DNA of 64,000 nucleotides from CAZRHR01 sp964578885 (GTDB taxonomy: Bacteria > Bacteroidota > Bacteroidia > CAIKAF01): NCBI GenBank assembly GCA_964578885.1, contig CAZOEO010000007.1:62001-126000 (forward strand), read 5' to 3'. Shown here piece after piece: positions 43,157-51,626 of the stretch. Position 1 is the first letter of the stretch; each line of letters opens with the position of its first letter. Under the pieces are notes generated by a model. That model was not told the origin of the DNA. It saw nothing but the letters and a program-made list of their open reading frames with translations, and did no database searches. Position numbers and translations under genes: made by a program.

Positions 43157-44254
43157 TTATCCCTTGAGTCCAAGCGTCAACCACTTTTTGGCCGTTTTCA
43201 GCTGGTGTAAAACAGAGGGATAAAAGGTATGAGGAACGGGAGGCTGTGCCATAAAAAAGTCGAATTCCTCCACAGAAAAGCCCAACTTTTTTACCACATA
43301 GATTTTATCCTCGGCCAATAAGTCAGGGTCACAAATTGGTTTTTGCAAGGCCGCAACCCCTTCTTCTCTGGACCATTGACCGGAGCGAATGAGGGTGGAA
43401 TAATGACTCTTCCTTTTATCAACCCCAAACTTTACCGGCAGAATATAGCTCTGATAAAAACGGGTAAAAATAGATTCATGGTGTTTTCCACCATAGTCTC
43501 TCCATCCCAATTCATTGACCAAGGTAGCCACCACTTCCTTTTTCTCGTAAGGAACATAGTTCAAAATCGGAATATACCGAAGTGGTTTAATTTTATTTTC
43601 CAGGCGATACCGATAATAATTCATCATGGGAAAACTCGGCACGGGAATTTCACCGAACCGCTCGTGAATCGCACGAATATTTACATGATCCAATTTATTA
43701 TGAATCCAGGATGCGGGCAGTACTCCCTCTGTGGCAAAGTGCTCGCCACTAAGGATATAAGGCACACCAAACTTCTTTGACACTTTAAATAAAGTAGCAA
43801 TAATGGCATGATCCGTAAGTGCCTCAATATCGATAACAGACGCTTTCAGATAGGCACGTTGCAAATCTTTAAACTCTTCCCAGTTGATCACATAGGTATA
43901 CAGATCAAACCCCAATTTATCCAGAATTCTCTGGATGTTCATAATGGCGAGTTCTGAATTCCAACCATTGTCCAGGTGTACAGCCAAAGGCCTCAAACCC
44001 AATTTTTTAGACAAATATGCAACATACGTAGAATCGGTTCCTCCACTCACACCAACAATGCAGTCGTAGGGTTTTCCTTTTCCATCCTTTTTCATCACCT
44101 CTACCACATGCATCAAATCTGCCTGGGTTTTAGCACGTTTGGGAAGTGTTATTTCATAATGCCTGCACATATGGCAAACGCCTTCAGCATCGAAATGAAG
44201 TGAAGGTTCGTCCTGGTTGCTTAACAAGCAGCGGGTACAAGTTTGTAAAGCCAT
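43157..44254 (-). CDS. N-acetyl sugar amidotransferase (WbpG/PseA-like)
   Basis: 365 aa. N-terminal zinc-type pairs CTRC (Cys6/Cys9) and CHMC (Cys27/Cys30), then the PP-loop ATP motif VGVSGGTDST (70-76) and LAVHLDNGWNSELAI, GVPYILSGEHFATEGV, NYVPYEKKEVVATL and GGKHHESIFTRFYQ in order. The family adenylates an acetamido oxygen and puts ammonia in its place, giving acetamidino sugars, with HisF/HisH-like proteins supplying the ammonia. Here those two partners directly precede it, 2 nt and about 750 bp upstream, so the role is well supported by context. Last gene of the right operon. Confidence 0.9.
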   Translation of the reverse strand: MALQTCTRCLLSNQDEPSLHFDAEGVCHMCRHYEITLPKRAKTQADLMHVVEVMKKDGKGKPYDCIVGVSGGTDSTYVAYLSKKLGLRPLAVHLDNGWNSELAIMNIQRILDKLGFDLYTYVINWEEFKDLQRAYLKASVIDIEALTDHAIIATLFKVSKKFGVPYILSGEHFATEGVLPASWIHNKLDHVNIRAIHERFGEIPVPSFPMMNYYRYRLENKIKPLRYIPILNYVPYEKKEVVATLVNELGWRDYGGKHHESIFTRFYQSYILPVKFGVDKRKSHYSTLIRSGQWSREEGVAALQKPICDPDLLAEDKIYVVKKLGFSVEEFDFFMAQPPVPHTFYPSVLHQLKTAKKWLTLGLKG

Positions 44255-44256
44255 CG

Positions 44257-45009
44257 TTAGGAAATAGATTGTTCAGGATAGTTGATCAATACAGCTTTTA
44301 ACTTTCCGTAAAACACAAAAAGAGAACCGGCCACTATGCCAGATATTCCAGCCTGTGCAGCGTCCTGTAAATCTTTTACGGACGAAGCCCCGCCACAAAT
44401 CATCACGGGTAAAGCCAATGCTTCGGGCACTTGAGAAAGCACGGGCAGATCGTAGCCGGCGTACATTCCGTCGCGGCTCACAGATTGCAACATGATTTCT
44501 CCGACACCTAATTCTTTGGCCCGGTGGAGCGCCTCAGCTAATTCCATGGCCACCGGCTGGGTTCCGGAATGGGAAGTTAAAATCCTTTTCCCTGCTTTTT
44601 CTTTATAATCCAAAGAAACCACCACAGAGCTGCTACCAATGCTGGCGGCGGCTTGCTCAACCAATTGGGGATGACTAAAGAACGAAGAATTAAAAACCAC
44701 TTTTTCGAATCCCATTCCAATGATGCGCTGGACTTGTGCCAAAGTGGTGATGCCACCGCCATATCCCATGGGCATAAAAGCCTCCCGAGCAATTTGTTGC
44801 AGCATTTCAAAATCGGGTGGCACTTGCTCCAGGGTATTGCGAAAACCGCAAATCAGCAGTTCATTGACCTGCTTTTCATTAAAAACCTTAACGGCATTCA
44901 GGGGGTCGCCCACATATCTTGGCTGTTCAAACTGTTTGGTTTTATAGAGGCCGTGTCGATATAAACCCAAAACAGGAATAATTCTTGATTTTTGCGTAGG
45001 TGCATCCAT
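44257..45009 (-). CDS. HisF-like TIM barrel, ammonia-channel partner of the sugar amidotransferase
   Basis: 250 aa, half-barrel repeats of HisF: RIIPVLGLYRHGLYKTKQF, MPMGYGGGITTLAQVQRII, KVVFNSSF, VVVSLDYKEK, IMLQSVSRDGMYAGYDL and MICGGASSVKDL. In histidine-pathway HisF the first strand carries a catalytic Asp (CLDV); here it is Gly15 (VLGL), while the second Asp (Asp134) is kept. This is the pattern of HisF2/WbpI-linked homologues in O-antigen loci, so it is probably not a histidine enzyme. It lies 1 nt from the GT-HisH fusion and 2 nt from the WbpG-like gene. Confidence 0.88.
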   Translation of the reverse strand: MDAPTQKSRIIPVLGLYRHGLYKTKQFEQPRYVGDPLNAVKVFNEKQVNELLICGFRNTLEQVPPDFEMLQQIAREAFMPMGYGGGITTLAQVQRIIGMGFEKVVFNSSFFSHPQLVEQAAASIGSSSVVVSLDYKEKAGKRILTSHSGTQPVAMELAEALHRAKELGVGEIMLQSVSRDGMYAGYDLPVLSQVPEALALPVMICGGASSVKDLQDAAQAGISGIVAGSLFVFYGKLKAVLINYPEQSIS

Positions 45010-45010
45010 G

Positions 45011-46990
45011 TTAATTCGGATTTTTCGCGGCCCGGCGTTGGGCTTGCCAGTTCATTTCTTCTTTAAAAATTCTGGAAAACAGCGCCTTCCCGTAAGCATG
45101 GCTTTTTTCCGGATGAAACTGAACTCCCATTACGGTTTGGTGCCGAATGGCCGCGGCAAAAGGAAATCCATACGTACATTGCATCCAAACATGGGATTGA
45201 TCCGTTGGATCGGCATAATAGGAATGTGTAAAATAATAAGAGGACTCCCCTTCATTTTCTTCCTGAACACGATCCCAGCCCATGTGAGGGATGGCATAAC
45301 CCGCCTCGGCCAGTATTTGCGGAAACTTTTTCACTTTTCCCGGAATAAAACCCAGGCCAGGCCATTTTCCTTCCTCACTTCCGTCCATTAGCAATTGCAT
45401 GCCCAAACAAATTCCGAGTAAATGCCCGCCTTGTGCTACAAACTGTTTCAGGGCATCCGGCCAGTTTCCCTGATGAAGACGGGTCATGGCCTGGTCAAAT
45501 GCTCCTACACCCGGCAAAATAACCCATTGAAAATGATAAATATCTGAAGGCCGTGTAACGATTTCAGTATGAATTTTCAAACTCTTCAACATGTTTTCAA
45601 TAGCGGCGACATTGCCTATACCCAATTGCAAAATAGCGATCCGGGTTTTCTGCTCGTCCCGGGGAATGGTGGCTACCTCTCTCCATCCTTGTTCTTCGTC
45701 GACCTGTCCACTCGCCAATCTTTGGGCCAACCGCGAAAAATTCTTGGCTCCATTGAAAAGTGAGCGTTGAATGTCCAGCGAATGTTGGCACATACGTTGA
45801 AAATCTCCGTCAGAAAGAAGCGCCAATCCCTTTAAAACCTGGTATAAGGTCTCGGAGTCTTCCGGGGAGAACAAGAAGGCATTTTTGCCGGGAACGGCCA
45901 CTTCAGGTACACCCGTAATATTGGGTCCTAACATAGGAATACCCAGTGACGCCGCCTCCATCATAGACACCGGAATGCCTTCATACAAACTGGCATTCAA
46001 CAAAAAATGCGGCTGAATCTCTTTTACCTTTTCTAAAACAGCTGTGGGAGAAACAAAACCATGGAAATGAAATTGAAGGGAAGGGTTCTCCTTTTGGGCT
46101 AAAGCAATCTGATCTAGCACTTGCTTTTGATACTCGGCAGAGCCTGCCCCAATATGATGCCATTCGATGGCAGGTAAATCTTTCCGGCCAAGAACGCCGG
46201 CCACAAAAGGAAGATTTTTCACAGGAACCACGCCGGACAAAGTGAGCAGACGAATGGGTTCTGCCCAGGACATGGTTAATGGTTCCTGTTCTTTTACCCC
46301 CAAACGGTGCAAATAAATATGACTGGAAGCAATGGGATACTTTTTCCAGAGATAGTGGCGGTTATGGGCAGAAATGGTGAGCGTACCTGTAAGATGCTGA
46401 TGAATAAAGCGCCTGAATGGCAAATATTTAAACGGATGTCGCTCGGTGTAAATATCCGTATTATGTACCCTGGAATAGACTCTTTGCTGTAAGCCTTGTG
46501 TTTTCCACTTGGCCAGTAAATAGGCAGAATCGTCACACCAATAGGTGTACCAAACAAAATCTTCCCGGGTTTTTCCGTGATTTTTAAGCCAGCGATCTAC
46601 TTCATTTTCGATGCGTTGCTGTGCTTCTTGATAGGCCAAAGCCACTTTAAGCGGATACGGGCGAAAAGGCACACCGGATTCACGCAAATCTTTCCGTATA
46701 TCTGCAAAACCGGTAAGAGCCGACTTTAAAAATGTAATTCCTTTGGAATAGGGGCTTGGTTGGCCTTGCAATTCAACCAGGGTAACTCCCTGAGGCAGCA
46801 CAAAGTGAGGAGGATTTTTTTTCCTTGTGCGGGCGTGCTTACAAAAAATGACAATTTCCTGGAAGTGACGTTGCAGTTCGATTAATTCCTGATGGAAAAA
46901 GGGTTCGCCATTGTTAAAGGGGTAATCCTCTACAAAAACGGCTAATCTACATTCCCCGGAAGACAAACTTTCATCAGATGAGCTATACAT
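45011..46990 (-). CDS. Fusion of GT4 glycosyltransferase and HisH-like glutaminase
   Basis: 659 aa in one open frame. Residues about 10-430 are a GT-B glycosyltransferase (RLAVFVEDYPFNNGEPFF, TLSGVVPVKNLPFVAGVLG and the E-x7-E motif in NASLYEGIPVSMMEAAS, Glu337/Glu345). After a ~20-residue linker, residues 449-659 are a class I glutamine amidotransferase of the HisH type: LGIGNVAAIENMLKSL, LPGVGAFDQAM, the nucleophile in GICLGMQLL (Cys528) and VQFHPEKS (His626, Glu628); the whole Cys-His-Glu triad is present. It would hydrolyse glutamine and pass ammonia to the adjacent HisF-like protein. The start at 46,990 clears the upstream gene by 14 nt; an ATG at 47,035 would overlap it. Confidence 0.9.
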   Translation of the reverse strand: MYSSSDESLSSGECRLAVFVEDYPFNNGEPFFHQELIELQRHFQEIVIFCKHARTRKKNPPHFVLPQGVTLVELQGQPSPYSKGITFLKSALTGFADIRKDLRESGVPFRPYPLKVALAYQEAQQRIENEVDRWLKNHGKTREDFVWYTYWCDDSAYLLAKWKTQGLQQRVYSRVHNTDIYTERHPFKYLPFRRFIHQHLTGTLTISAHNRHYLWKKYPIASSHIYLHRLGVKEQEPLTMSWAEPIRLLTLSGVVPVKNLPFVAGVLGRKDLPAIEWHHIGAGSAEYQKQVLDQIALAQKENPSLQFHFHGFVSPTAVLEKVKEIQPHFLLNASLYEGIPVSMMEAASLGIPMLGPNITGVPEVAVPGKNAFLFSPEDSETLYQVLKGLALLSDGDFQRMCQHSLDIQRSLFNGAKNFSRLAQRLASGQVDEEQGWREVATIPRDEQKTRIAILQLGIGNVAAIENMLKSLKIHTEIVTRPSDIYHFQWVILPGVGAFDQAMTRLHQGNWPDALKQFVAQGGHLLGICLGMQLLMDGSEEGKWPGLGFIPGKVKKFPQILAEAGYAIPHMGWDRVQEENEGESSYYFTHSYYADPTDQSHVWMQCTYGFPFAAAIRHQTVMGVQFHPEKSHAYGKALFSRIFKEEMNWQAQRRAAKNPN

Positions 46991-47004
46991 ACGGCATGGG
47001 GAAT

Positions 47005-47925
47005 TCAGGGTTTTGCAGGCCGAAGCTTCTGCCAAAGAAAAGAAAATCCGGGCATGAGTTCACACAAGAAAAACAGCCGGGTTTTCAGAAATTGGTTCTT
47101 CCATTGGTAAGCCAGCGACTGAAGCACCAGGGAGAACGCCGCCCCTTTCCGGCCATGAGCATTTTCATATTCTGCCATCCGAAACACCACATCTGAAAGC
47201 AGAAAGGCCTTTACTTTCGGTGAAATTTCGGAAGAGGCCTCCGTGGCAAAAAACTTTTTAAGTCCGGCAAAACGTGAAAAGGCAGCTTTAGACGCTCTGT
47301 TCACGGAGTTGCCTTCATGCACCCGATATTGAATGAGTCTCTCCGGAAAATAAAACAAGGGAAAATCTCGTACTAAAGTAACCCACAATACAGTATCTTC
47401 CACAATAACAATATCTTCCCTAAAAGTAACGGTATCGAAAGCAGCTTTGGAAACACAGGCACGCGAGGGAGAAACCGGCCAAAGGCAAAGCCAGTCGGCC
47501 CAGGGCTTTTCCGGAGCAGGTTCCTGCACAGGTACCAAAGCATCCCCACCCATCCATTCATAAAACGCACAAACCACCAATCCATTTGGAAACTGTTGAC
47601 CTTCTAAAAAATGAAATAATTTTTCCAGATAAGTAGGTTGGAAATAATCATCACTATCCAAAAAACAAAGGTACTGGCCTTGAGCATGGCGGGCGCCGTT
47701 GTTTCTGGCGGCTGAGCGTTCTGCATTCTCCTGATACACATATCGGATTCGGCTGTCCTGTGCCATCAGTTCTTTCATCACGTCAGCGGTATGGTCTTTA
47801 GAACCATCGTCTACCACAATAAATTCCCAGGCAGTAAAAGTTTGGTGCAAAATGGAGGCAGCCGTTTCCCGAAGTAATTCTGCGCGATTATAAGCCGGAG
47901 TAATAATAGAAAAAACTGGTTTCAT
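47005..47925 (-). CDS. GT2-family glycosyltransferase
   Basis: 306 aa GT-A enzyme. FSIITPAYNRAELLRETAASIL, FIVVDDGSKDHTADV with the nucleotide-binding Asp pair, and YLCFLDSDDYFQP (DxD-like) are the standard motifs. DIVIVEDTVLWVTLV marks the acceptor part. Transfers a hexose or aminosugar from an NDP donor; target unknown. Overlaps the preceding SGNH-like gene by 4 nt. Confidence 0.9.
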   Translation of the reverse strand: MKPVFSIITPAYNRAELLRETAASILHQTFTAWEFIVVDDGSKDHTADVMKELMAQDSRIRYVYQENAERSAARNNGARHAQGQYLCFLDSDDYFQPTYLEKLFHFLEGQQFPNGLVVCAFYEWMGGDALVPVQEPAPEKPWADWLCLWPVSPSRACVSKAAFDTVTFREDIVIVEDTVLWVTLVRDFPLFYFPERLIQYRVHEGNSVNRASKAAFSRFAGLKKFFATEASSEISPKVKAFLLSDVVFRMAEYENAHGRKGAAFSLVLQSLAYQWKNQFLKTRLFFLCELMPGFSFLWQKLRPAKP

Positions 47926-48983
47926 GGGATTGCGTTTGTGGAGGGCATGAAGGAGTCTGAGATGGCTGGTTGGGCAATTCCATACACCCTGTCCATCATG
48001 GACTTGGCCACATGGGGGCGATAATGACTATCTTCGTAATAGTTCAAATAATTGCGGGTGTACTCATTCCATCCCGAAAAATCATGAACCCTTTCGGCAC
48101 CAAAAGTTTGCTTTAGCCAATGGACATCCTCCGCATGGATGGGCATGGCCTCATATAAAGGAGAGATCAGAAAGTGAAATTGGGTTTGATGCCTTTTGAG
48201 CACTGAGGCAATCTCCTGCAACATCTCCTTTTGGGATTTTTGAATCATCGGAGTGTACACCACTAAATGGTTGGAATCTCTTTCATAAAAATAATGCATT
48301 CTGCTGGCGTAATAAGAAATGGTATCCGTGGCGATTTGCTCCTCAAAATGCTGAAGCGTTTGCTCATTGGTTGCCGCATCGTAGTGCAGAATATAATCAT
48401 CAAAAATGCCATCTTCCGCCATGTAGGGCTTAAACTGTCCACTCCATGTTAAATCAATGTAGGCCCAGAAAAAACTATGATGCAAAAAGACTTTAAAAAA
48501 AAGCATTTGAAACCATACATTAGGTTCTCCGGAAAGGATGGGATGCTTGCGGGTGATATGGCTGGAGGGATTATAATCCATATTCAATAAACCAGGATCT
48601 ATCACAAACAATGCGTGTCGAATGGCATGGGCAGCGGTATCCAGATAAATCACTTTCTTCCAGATTCCATAAATTCCCTCACCCGAGGCGTCCATATGAT
48701 AAGGCCTGGCGGGCCCAATATGCGACAACCAATCTTCCACTTCAAAGTAGGTCGCCCTGGAATTTCCAAAAATAAAAGCATCGTAAGGCACTGTGTCTTT
48801 GCGATGCATATAGTTTTCGATGCCCAGAAAATCTCTGTTCACGAACACATAGCTGTTTTCACCTGATGCTATATAAGAATCATAGGTAAAAATCACCTTA
48901 AAGGGATCTTCCAATACATACCACCCTAAAATACCTCCAAAGGGCGCCAGCACCAACAACATTTTTCCCAACAAAACCTTCAT
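47922..48983 (-). CDS. SGNH-like membrane-anchored protein, likely O-acetylation partner of the MBOAT
   Basis: 353 aa. One N-terminal membrane helix (VLLGKMLLVLAPFGGILGW), then a soluble extracytoplasmic domain. FIFGNSRATYFEVEDW resembles the first SGNH block (GNS), and NYYEDSHYRPHVAKSMMDRV the last (D-x-x-H), as in AlgX/AlgJ-type and DHHW proteins that complete acetyl transfer after an MBOAT. It directly follows the MBOAT gene (26-nt gap, start chosen after the MBOAT stop), which supports this reading. No firm family was recognised, and a transferase or esterase role is inferred. Confidence 0.6.
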   Translation of the reverse strand: MKVLLGKMLLVLAPFGGILGWYVLEDPFKVIFTYDSYIASGENSYVFVNRDFLGIENYMHRKDTVPYDAFIFGNSRATYFEVEDWLSHIGPARPYHMDASGEGIYGIWKKVIYLDTAAHAIRHALFVIDPGLLNMDYNPSSHITRKHPILSGEPNVWFQMLFFKVFLHHSFFWAYIDLTWSGQFKPYMAEDGIFDDYILHYDAATNEQTLQHFEEQIATDTISYYASRMHYFYERDSNHLVVYTPMIQKSQKEMLQEIASVLKRHQTQFHFLISPLYEAMPIHAEDVHWLKQTFGAERVHDFSGWNEYTRNYLNYYEDSHYRPHVAKSMMDRVYGIAQPAISDSFMPSTNAIP

Positions 48984-49009
48984 CTCGGATCTCACGGTCG
49001 GCTCATTTT

Positions 49010-50446
49010 TTAAAATTGGAAGTAAATAAACTGTTGATTTTCTCCACGATAGAGCAAAACACAACCTATAATCAGGATATAAAAAGCGATTCTTAACCAG
49101 GCAGGCAATCGGTCCAATCCCTCTAATCCATGTTTACCTTTCCTATTGAGCCACTCTACCACAAACAGAAAGGCGACTGCACCGATGGTAAAAGTGGAAA
49201 AATAATGAAGGGCTTCCTCCCATTTCCACGCAGAGGAGAACATGCCCGAAAGGTACACCAAGGCTTCCCGAAGATTTTCTGCACGGAAAAACACCCAAGC
49301 CACCATGGCCATCACAAAAGTAAGGATCATGCCCAACACTTCTCTGAAGCTCGGCCAGCCATCCTGCCCAATGACGCCTAGATTTTTCCGATTTTGCCCG
49401 GTCATCAACAGCGGTATAAAATAAAGTGCATTGATGAAGCCCCAAGCCACAAAAGTCCAGTTGGCACCATGCCAAAAACCGCTGACCACAAAAATGATAA
49501 AGGTGTTTCTCAGGGTTTTGGAAAAAGTGAATCGGCTTCCGCCCAGTGGGAAGTAAAGGTAATCACGGAACCAGGTGGATAATGAAATATGCCACCGTCG
49601 CCAGAACTCGGCCATGTCTCGGGAAAAATAGGGAAAAGCAAAATTTTGCATCAACTGAAATCCCATGGTTCTGGCGGTGCCAATAGCAATATCCGAATAG
49701 CCGCTAAAGTCACCATAAATCTGCATGGTAAAATAAAATGCGCCCAACCAGAGCGTGAATCCATCATGCGCATCAGGTTGGTCGAAAATCTGATTGGCCC
49801 ATTGTGCGCAATGGTCGGCCACCACCACTTTTTTAAAAAATCCCCAAACAATTTGCCGAAGGCCATCTACCAATTGCGACCTATTTACCTGAACAGGTTG
49901 AAAAAACTGGGGTAAAAGATTCCTGGCACGCTCAATAGGTCCTGCCACCAATTGCGGAAAAAAGGATACAAAGGCGGAAAAGGCGACCAGATCGTTGGTG
50001 GCTGAGATTTCCCTGCGATACACATCTATGGAATAACTGAGGGTTTGAAAAGTATAAAAGCTAATACCCACGGGTAAAATCACAGAAAGCCGATCGACAT
50101 CTACATCTACTCCCAACATGGCGAGAGACGCAACCAGACTATCCACAAAAAAATTGTAGTATTTAAAAAATCCGAGCATCCCCAGATTTGCCACCACACT
50201 CACGCCCAGCCAAATGGATCGTACCTTGGGTTTATCTGAATTCGCAATTCCTAAAGCAGCCGTAAAGTCGATTAGGGTACTTAGGACAATTAATCCTAAA
50301 AAACGATAGTCCCACCAACCGTAAAACAGATAACTGCATCCTAGTAAAAATACATTTCGAAATTTAATTTTCCGGCTGGGAATCAACCAAAAAATGATAA
50401 ATACCAGGGGAAAGAAAATGAGATATTCCAGTGAATTAAAGAGCAT
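49010..50446 (-). CDS. MBOAT family O-acyltransferase (AlgI-like)
   Basis: 478 aa polytopic inner-membrane protein with about ten hydrophobic helices. NSLEYLIFFPLVFIIFWL, LPVGISFYTFQTLSYSIDVYR, FPQLVAGPIERA, FYFTMQIYGDFSGYSDIAIG, ARTMGF, AEFWRRWHISLSTWFRDYLYFPLGG in pieces and SGFWHGANWTFVAWG, with the active-site His, are the AlgI/DltB-type marks. Passes acetyl across the membrane to polysaccharide. Pairs with the SGNH-like gene. Confidence 0.95.
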   Translation of the reverse strand: MLFNSLEYLIFFPLVFIIFWLIPSRKIKFRNVFLLGCSYLFYGWWDYRFLGLIVLSTLIDFTAALGIANSDKPKVRSIWLGVSVVANLGMLGFFKYYNFFVDSLVASLAMLGVDVDVDRLSVILPVGISFYTFQTLSYSIDVYRREISATNDLVAFSAFVSFFPQLVAGPIERARNLLPQFFQPVQVNRSQLVDGLRQIVWGFFKKVVVADHCAQWANQIFDQPDAHDGFTLWLGAFYFTMQIYGDFSGYSDIAIGTARTMGFQLMQNFAFPYFSRDMAEFWRRWHISLSTWFRDYLYFPLGGSRFTFSKTLRNTFIIFVVSGFWHGANWTFVAWGFINALYFIPLLMTGQNRKNLGVIGQDGWPSFREVLGMILTFVMAMVAWVFFRAENLREALVYLSGMFSSAWKWEEALHYFSTFTIGAVAFLFVVEWLNRKGKHGLEGLDRLPAWLRIAFYILIIGCVLLYRGENQQFIYFQF

Positions 50447-50475
50447 GTTGGTTGGAATTTTCTATTTTCTTATCA

Positions 50476-51198
50476 TTAAAAACCCTTGTAAGTACTATCC
50501 ATTTCGTTGACATCGAATAAACTCGCGGTGTCCTTCCATCCCAGGTTGAAGAGTGCATCTATCACAGAAAGGTGCGAGATAAAATCTCCGTGCAATTGTG
50601 GATAAACAGGGTGATGAAAGGACTGATATACCAATTCAACTCCCTGGGCGAGATACGCATTGGCATCGTTGTACTTGGCGGCACCCAATCCACTCAAATA
50701 CGTGGTGGCGCCCAATTGAGCACAAATACCGAGAATGAGTTCATTGTTTTCACCAGAAAGCCCGGATATATCCTTCTGCCGGATAAGTTCCGTACCAAAA
50801 TTAAGTCGCGCACAGACCTCTGTGATGCATGCTACATTCATTTCACAAAAACTGGGTTGGTGCAACCATCCTTGAACCACCGGCCAGACTTCCTGAAAAA
50901 ACGGCGCTTTTTTATAAGCCATTTCGATGGTCTTTTCTGTGGTTTTCAGCCATTTTTGATCACCAAACCCCACCTCAATATAGGAAGAAAGTCGCTGACT
51001 ACCGGCAGGATGCGACAAAGGCACCACCAATTCGTGTGCACCCTGAGCGGTTTTAATTTTATTCCGGTTAGCCACTGATTTACCGCGCGGCACCTGTACC
51101 TGGTCCAAAATGACAAAACGATGCGAACGCTTCACCTTATCGAAAAAACCCAGCCAGGGCAAAAAATTAGGCTGGTGCACTGAAACCACACAACTCAT
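50476..51198 (-). CDS. WbqC family protein
   Basis: 240 aa. VSVHQPNFLPWLGFFDKVKRSHRFVILDQVQVPRGK in order, KSVANRNKIK, and LELILGICAQLGATTYLSG-like NNELILGICAQLGATTYLSGLGAAKY are the WbqC marks. The biochemical role of WbqC proteins is not established, though they recur in O-antigen and sugar-modification loci. Here it precedes and overlaps a GNAT and a PIG-L gene, which suggests a shared modification step. Confidence 0.88.
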   Translation of the reverse strand: MSCVVSVHQPNFLPWLGFFDKVKRSHRFVILDQVQVPRGKSVANRNKIKTAQGAHELVVPLSHPAGSQRLSSYIEVGFGDQKWLKTTEKTIEMAYKKAPFFQEVWPVVQGWLHQPSFCEMNVACITEVCARLNFGTELIRQKDISGLSGENNELILGICAQLGATTYLSGLGAAKYNDANAYLAQGVELVYQSFHHPVYPQLHGDFISHLSVIDALFNLGWKDTASLFDVNEMDSTYKGF

Positions 51199-51626
51199 GG
51201 ATAAAGTAATAAAGTATAATATCCGTTGGATTGCGCAGTAAACACAAACCCTTTGGAAAGATAAAAATAGATGGCTTCCAGATTATTCATGGCCACTTTC
51301 AGGCCAATAATATCGTGTGGATGTGCTCGTTGCAACTCCTGAAGCATGACTTTTCCCAGACCCTGTCCCTGCCTGTCTGGATGTACTGCATACCTGTGAA
51401 TATGAAGCCATTCCGGCTTACGACTTACCATAGCAAAGCCGCAAAGTTGCTCATCAGACCATACAGAAAGACTCGTTTCAAATTTCTCTGGTAAATCAGA
51501 CAGAAAGGCCTCTGCATTCCAGGCATCTTCTCCAAAACAAAGGGCATCTAATGCCAGAAAATCTGACAGATGCTTTTGAATAAAAGGCTTATCTACAGAA
51601 ACTAGACGTTTGTTTATCAACGCCAT
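51195..51626 (-). CDS. GNAT family N-acetyltransferase
   Basis: 143 aa. HRYAVHPDRQGQGLGKVMLQEL is the acetyl-CoA loop of the GNAT fold, followed by IGLKVAMNNLEAIYFYLSKGF. Overlaps WbqC by 4 nt and PIG-L by 10 nt. In context it may N-acylate an aminosugar freed by the deacetylase; a RimI-type protein acetylation role is less likely by location. Confidence 0.82.
   Translation of the reverse strand: MALINKRLVSVDKPFIQKHLSDFLALDALCFGEDAWNAEAFLSDLPEKFETSLSVWSDEQLCGFAMVSRKPEWLHIHRYAVHPDRQGQGLGKVMLQELQRAHPHDIIGLKVAMNNLEAIYFYLSKGFVFTAQSNGYYTLLLYP

Noticed and set aside
44257..46990. Histidine-biosynthesis hisH/hisF pair
   Set aside because: HisF lacks its first catalytic Asp, HisH is fused to a glycosyltransferase, no other his genes are near and a WbpG-like amidotransferase follows; sugar amidination fits better.
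46991..47035. Earlier start of the GT-HisH fusion
   Set aside because: It would overlap the upstream glycosyltransferase by 31 bp, and the added 15 residues (rich in Cys/Ser) do not match GT4 N-termini.
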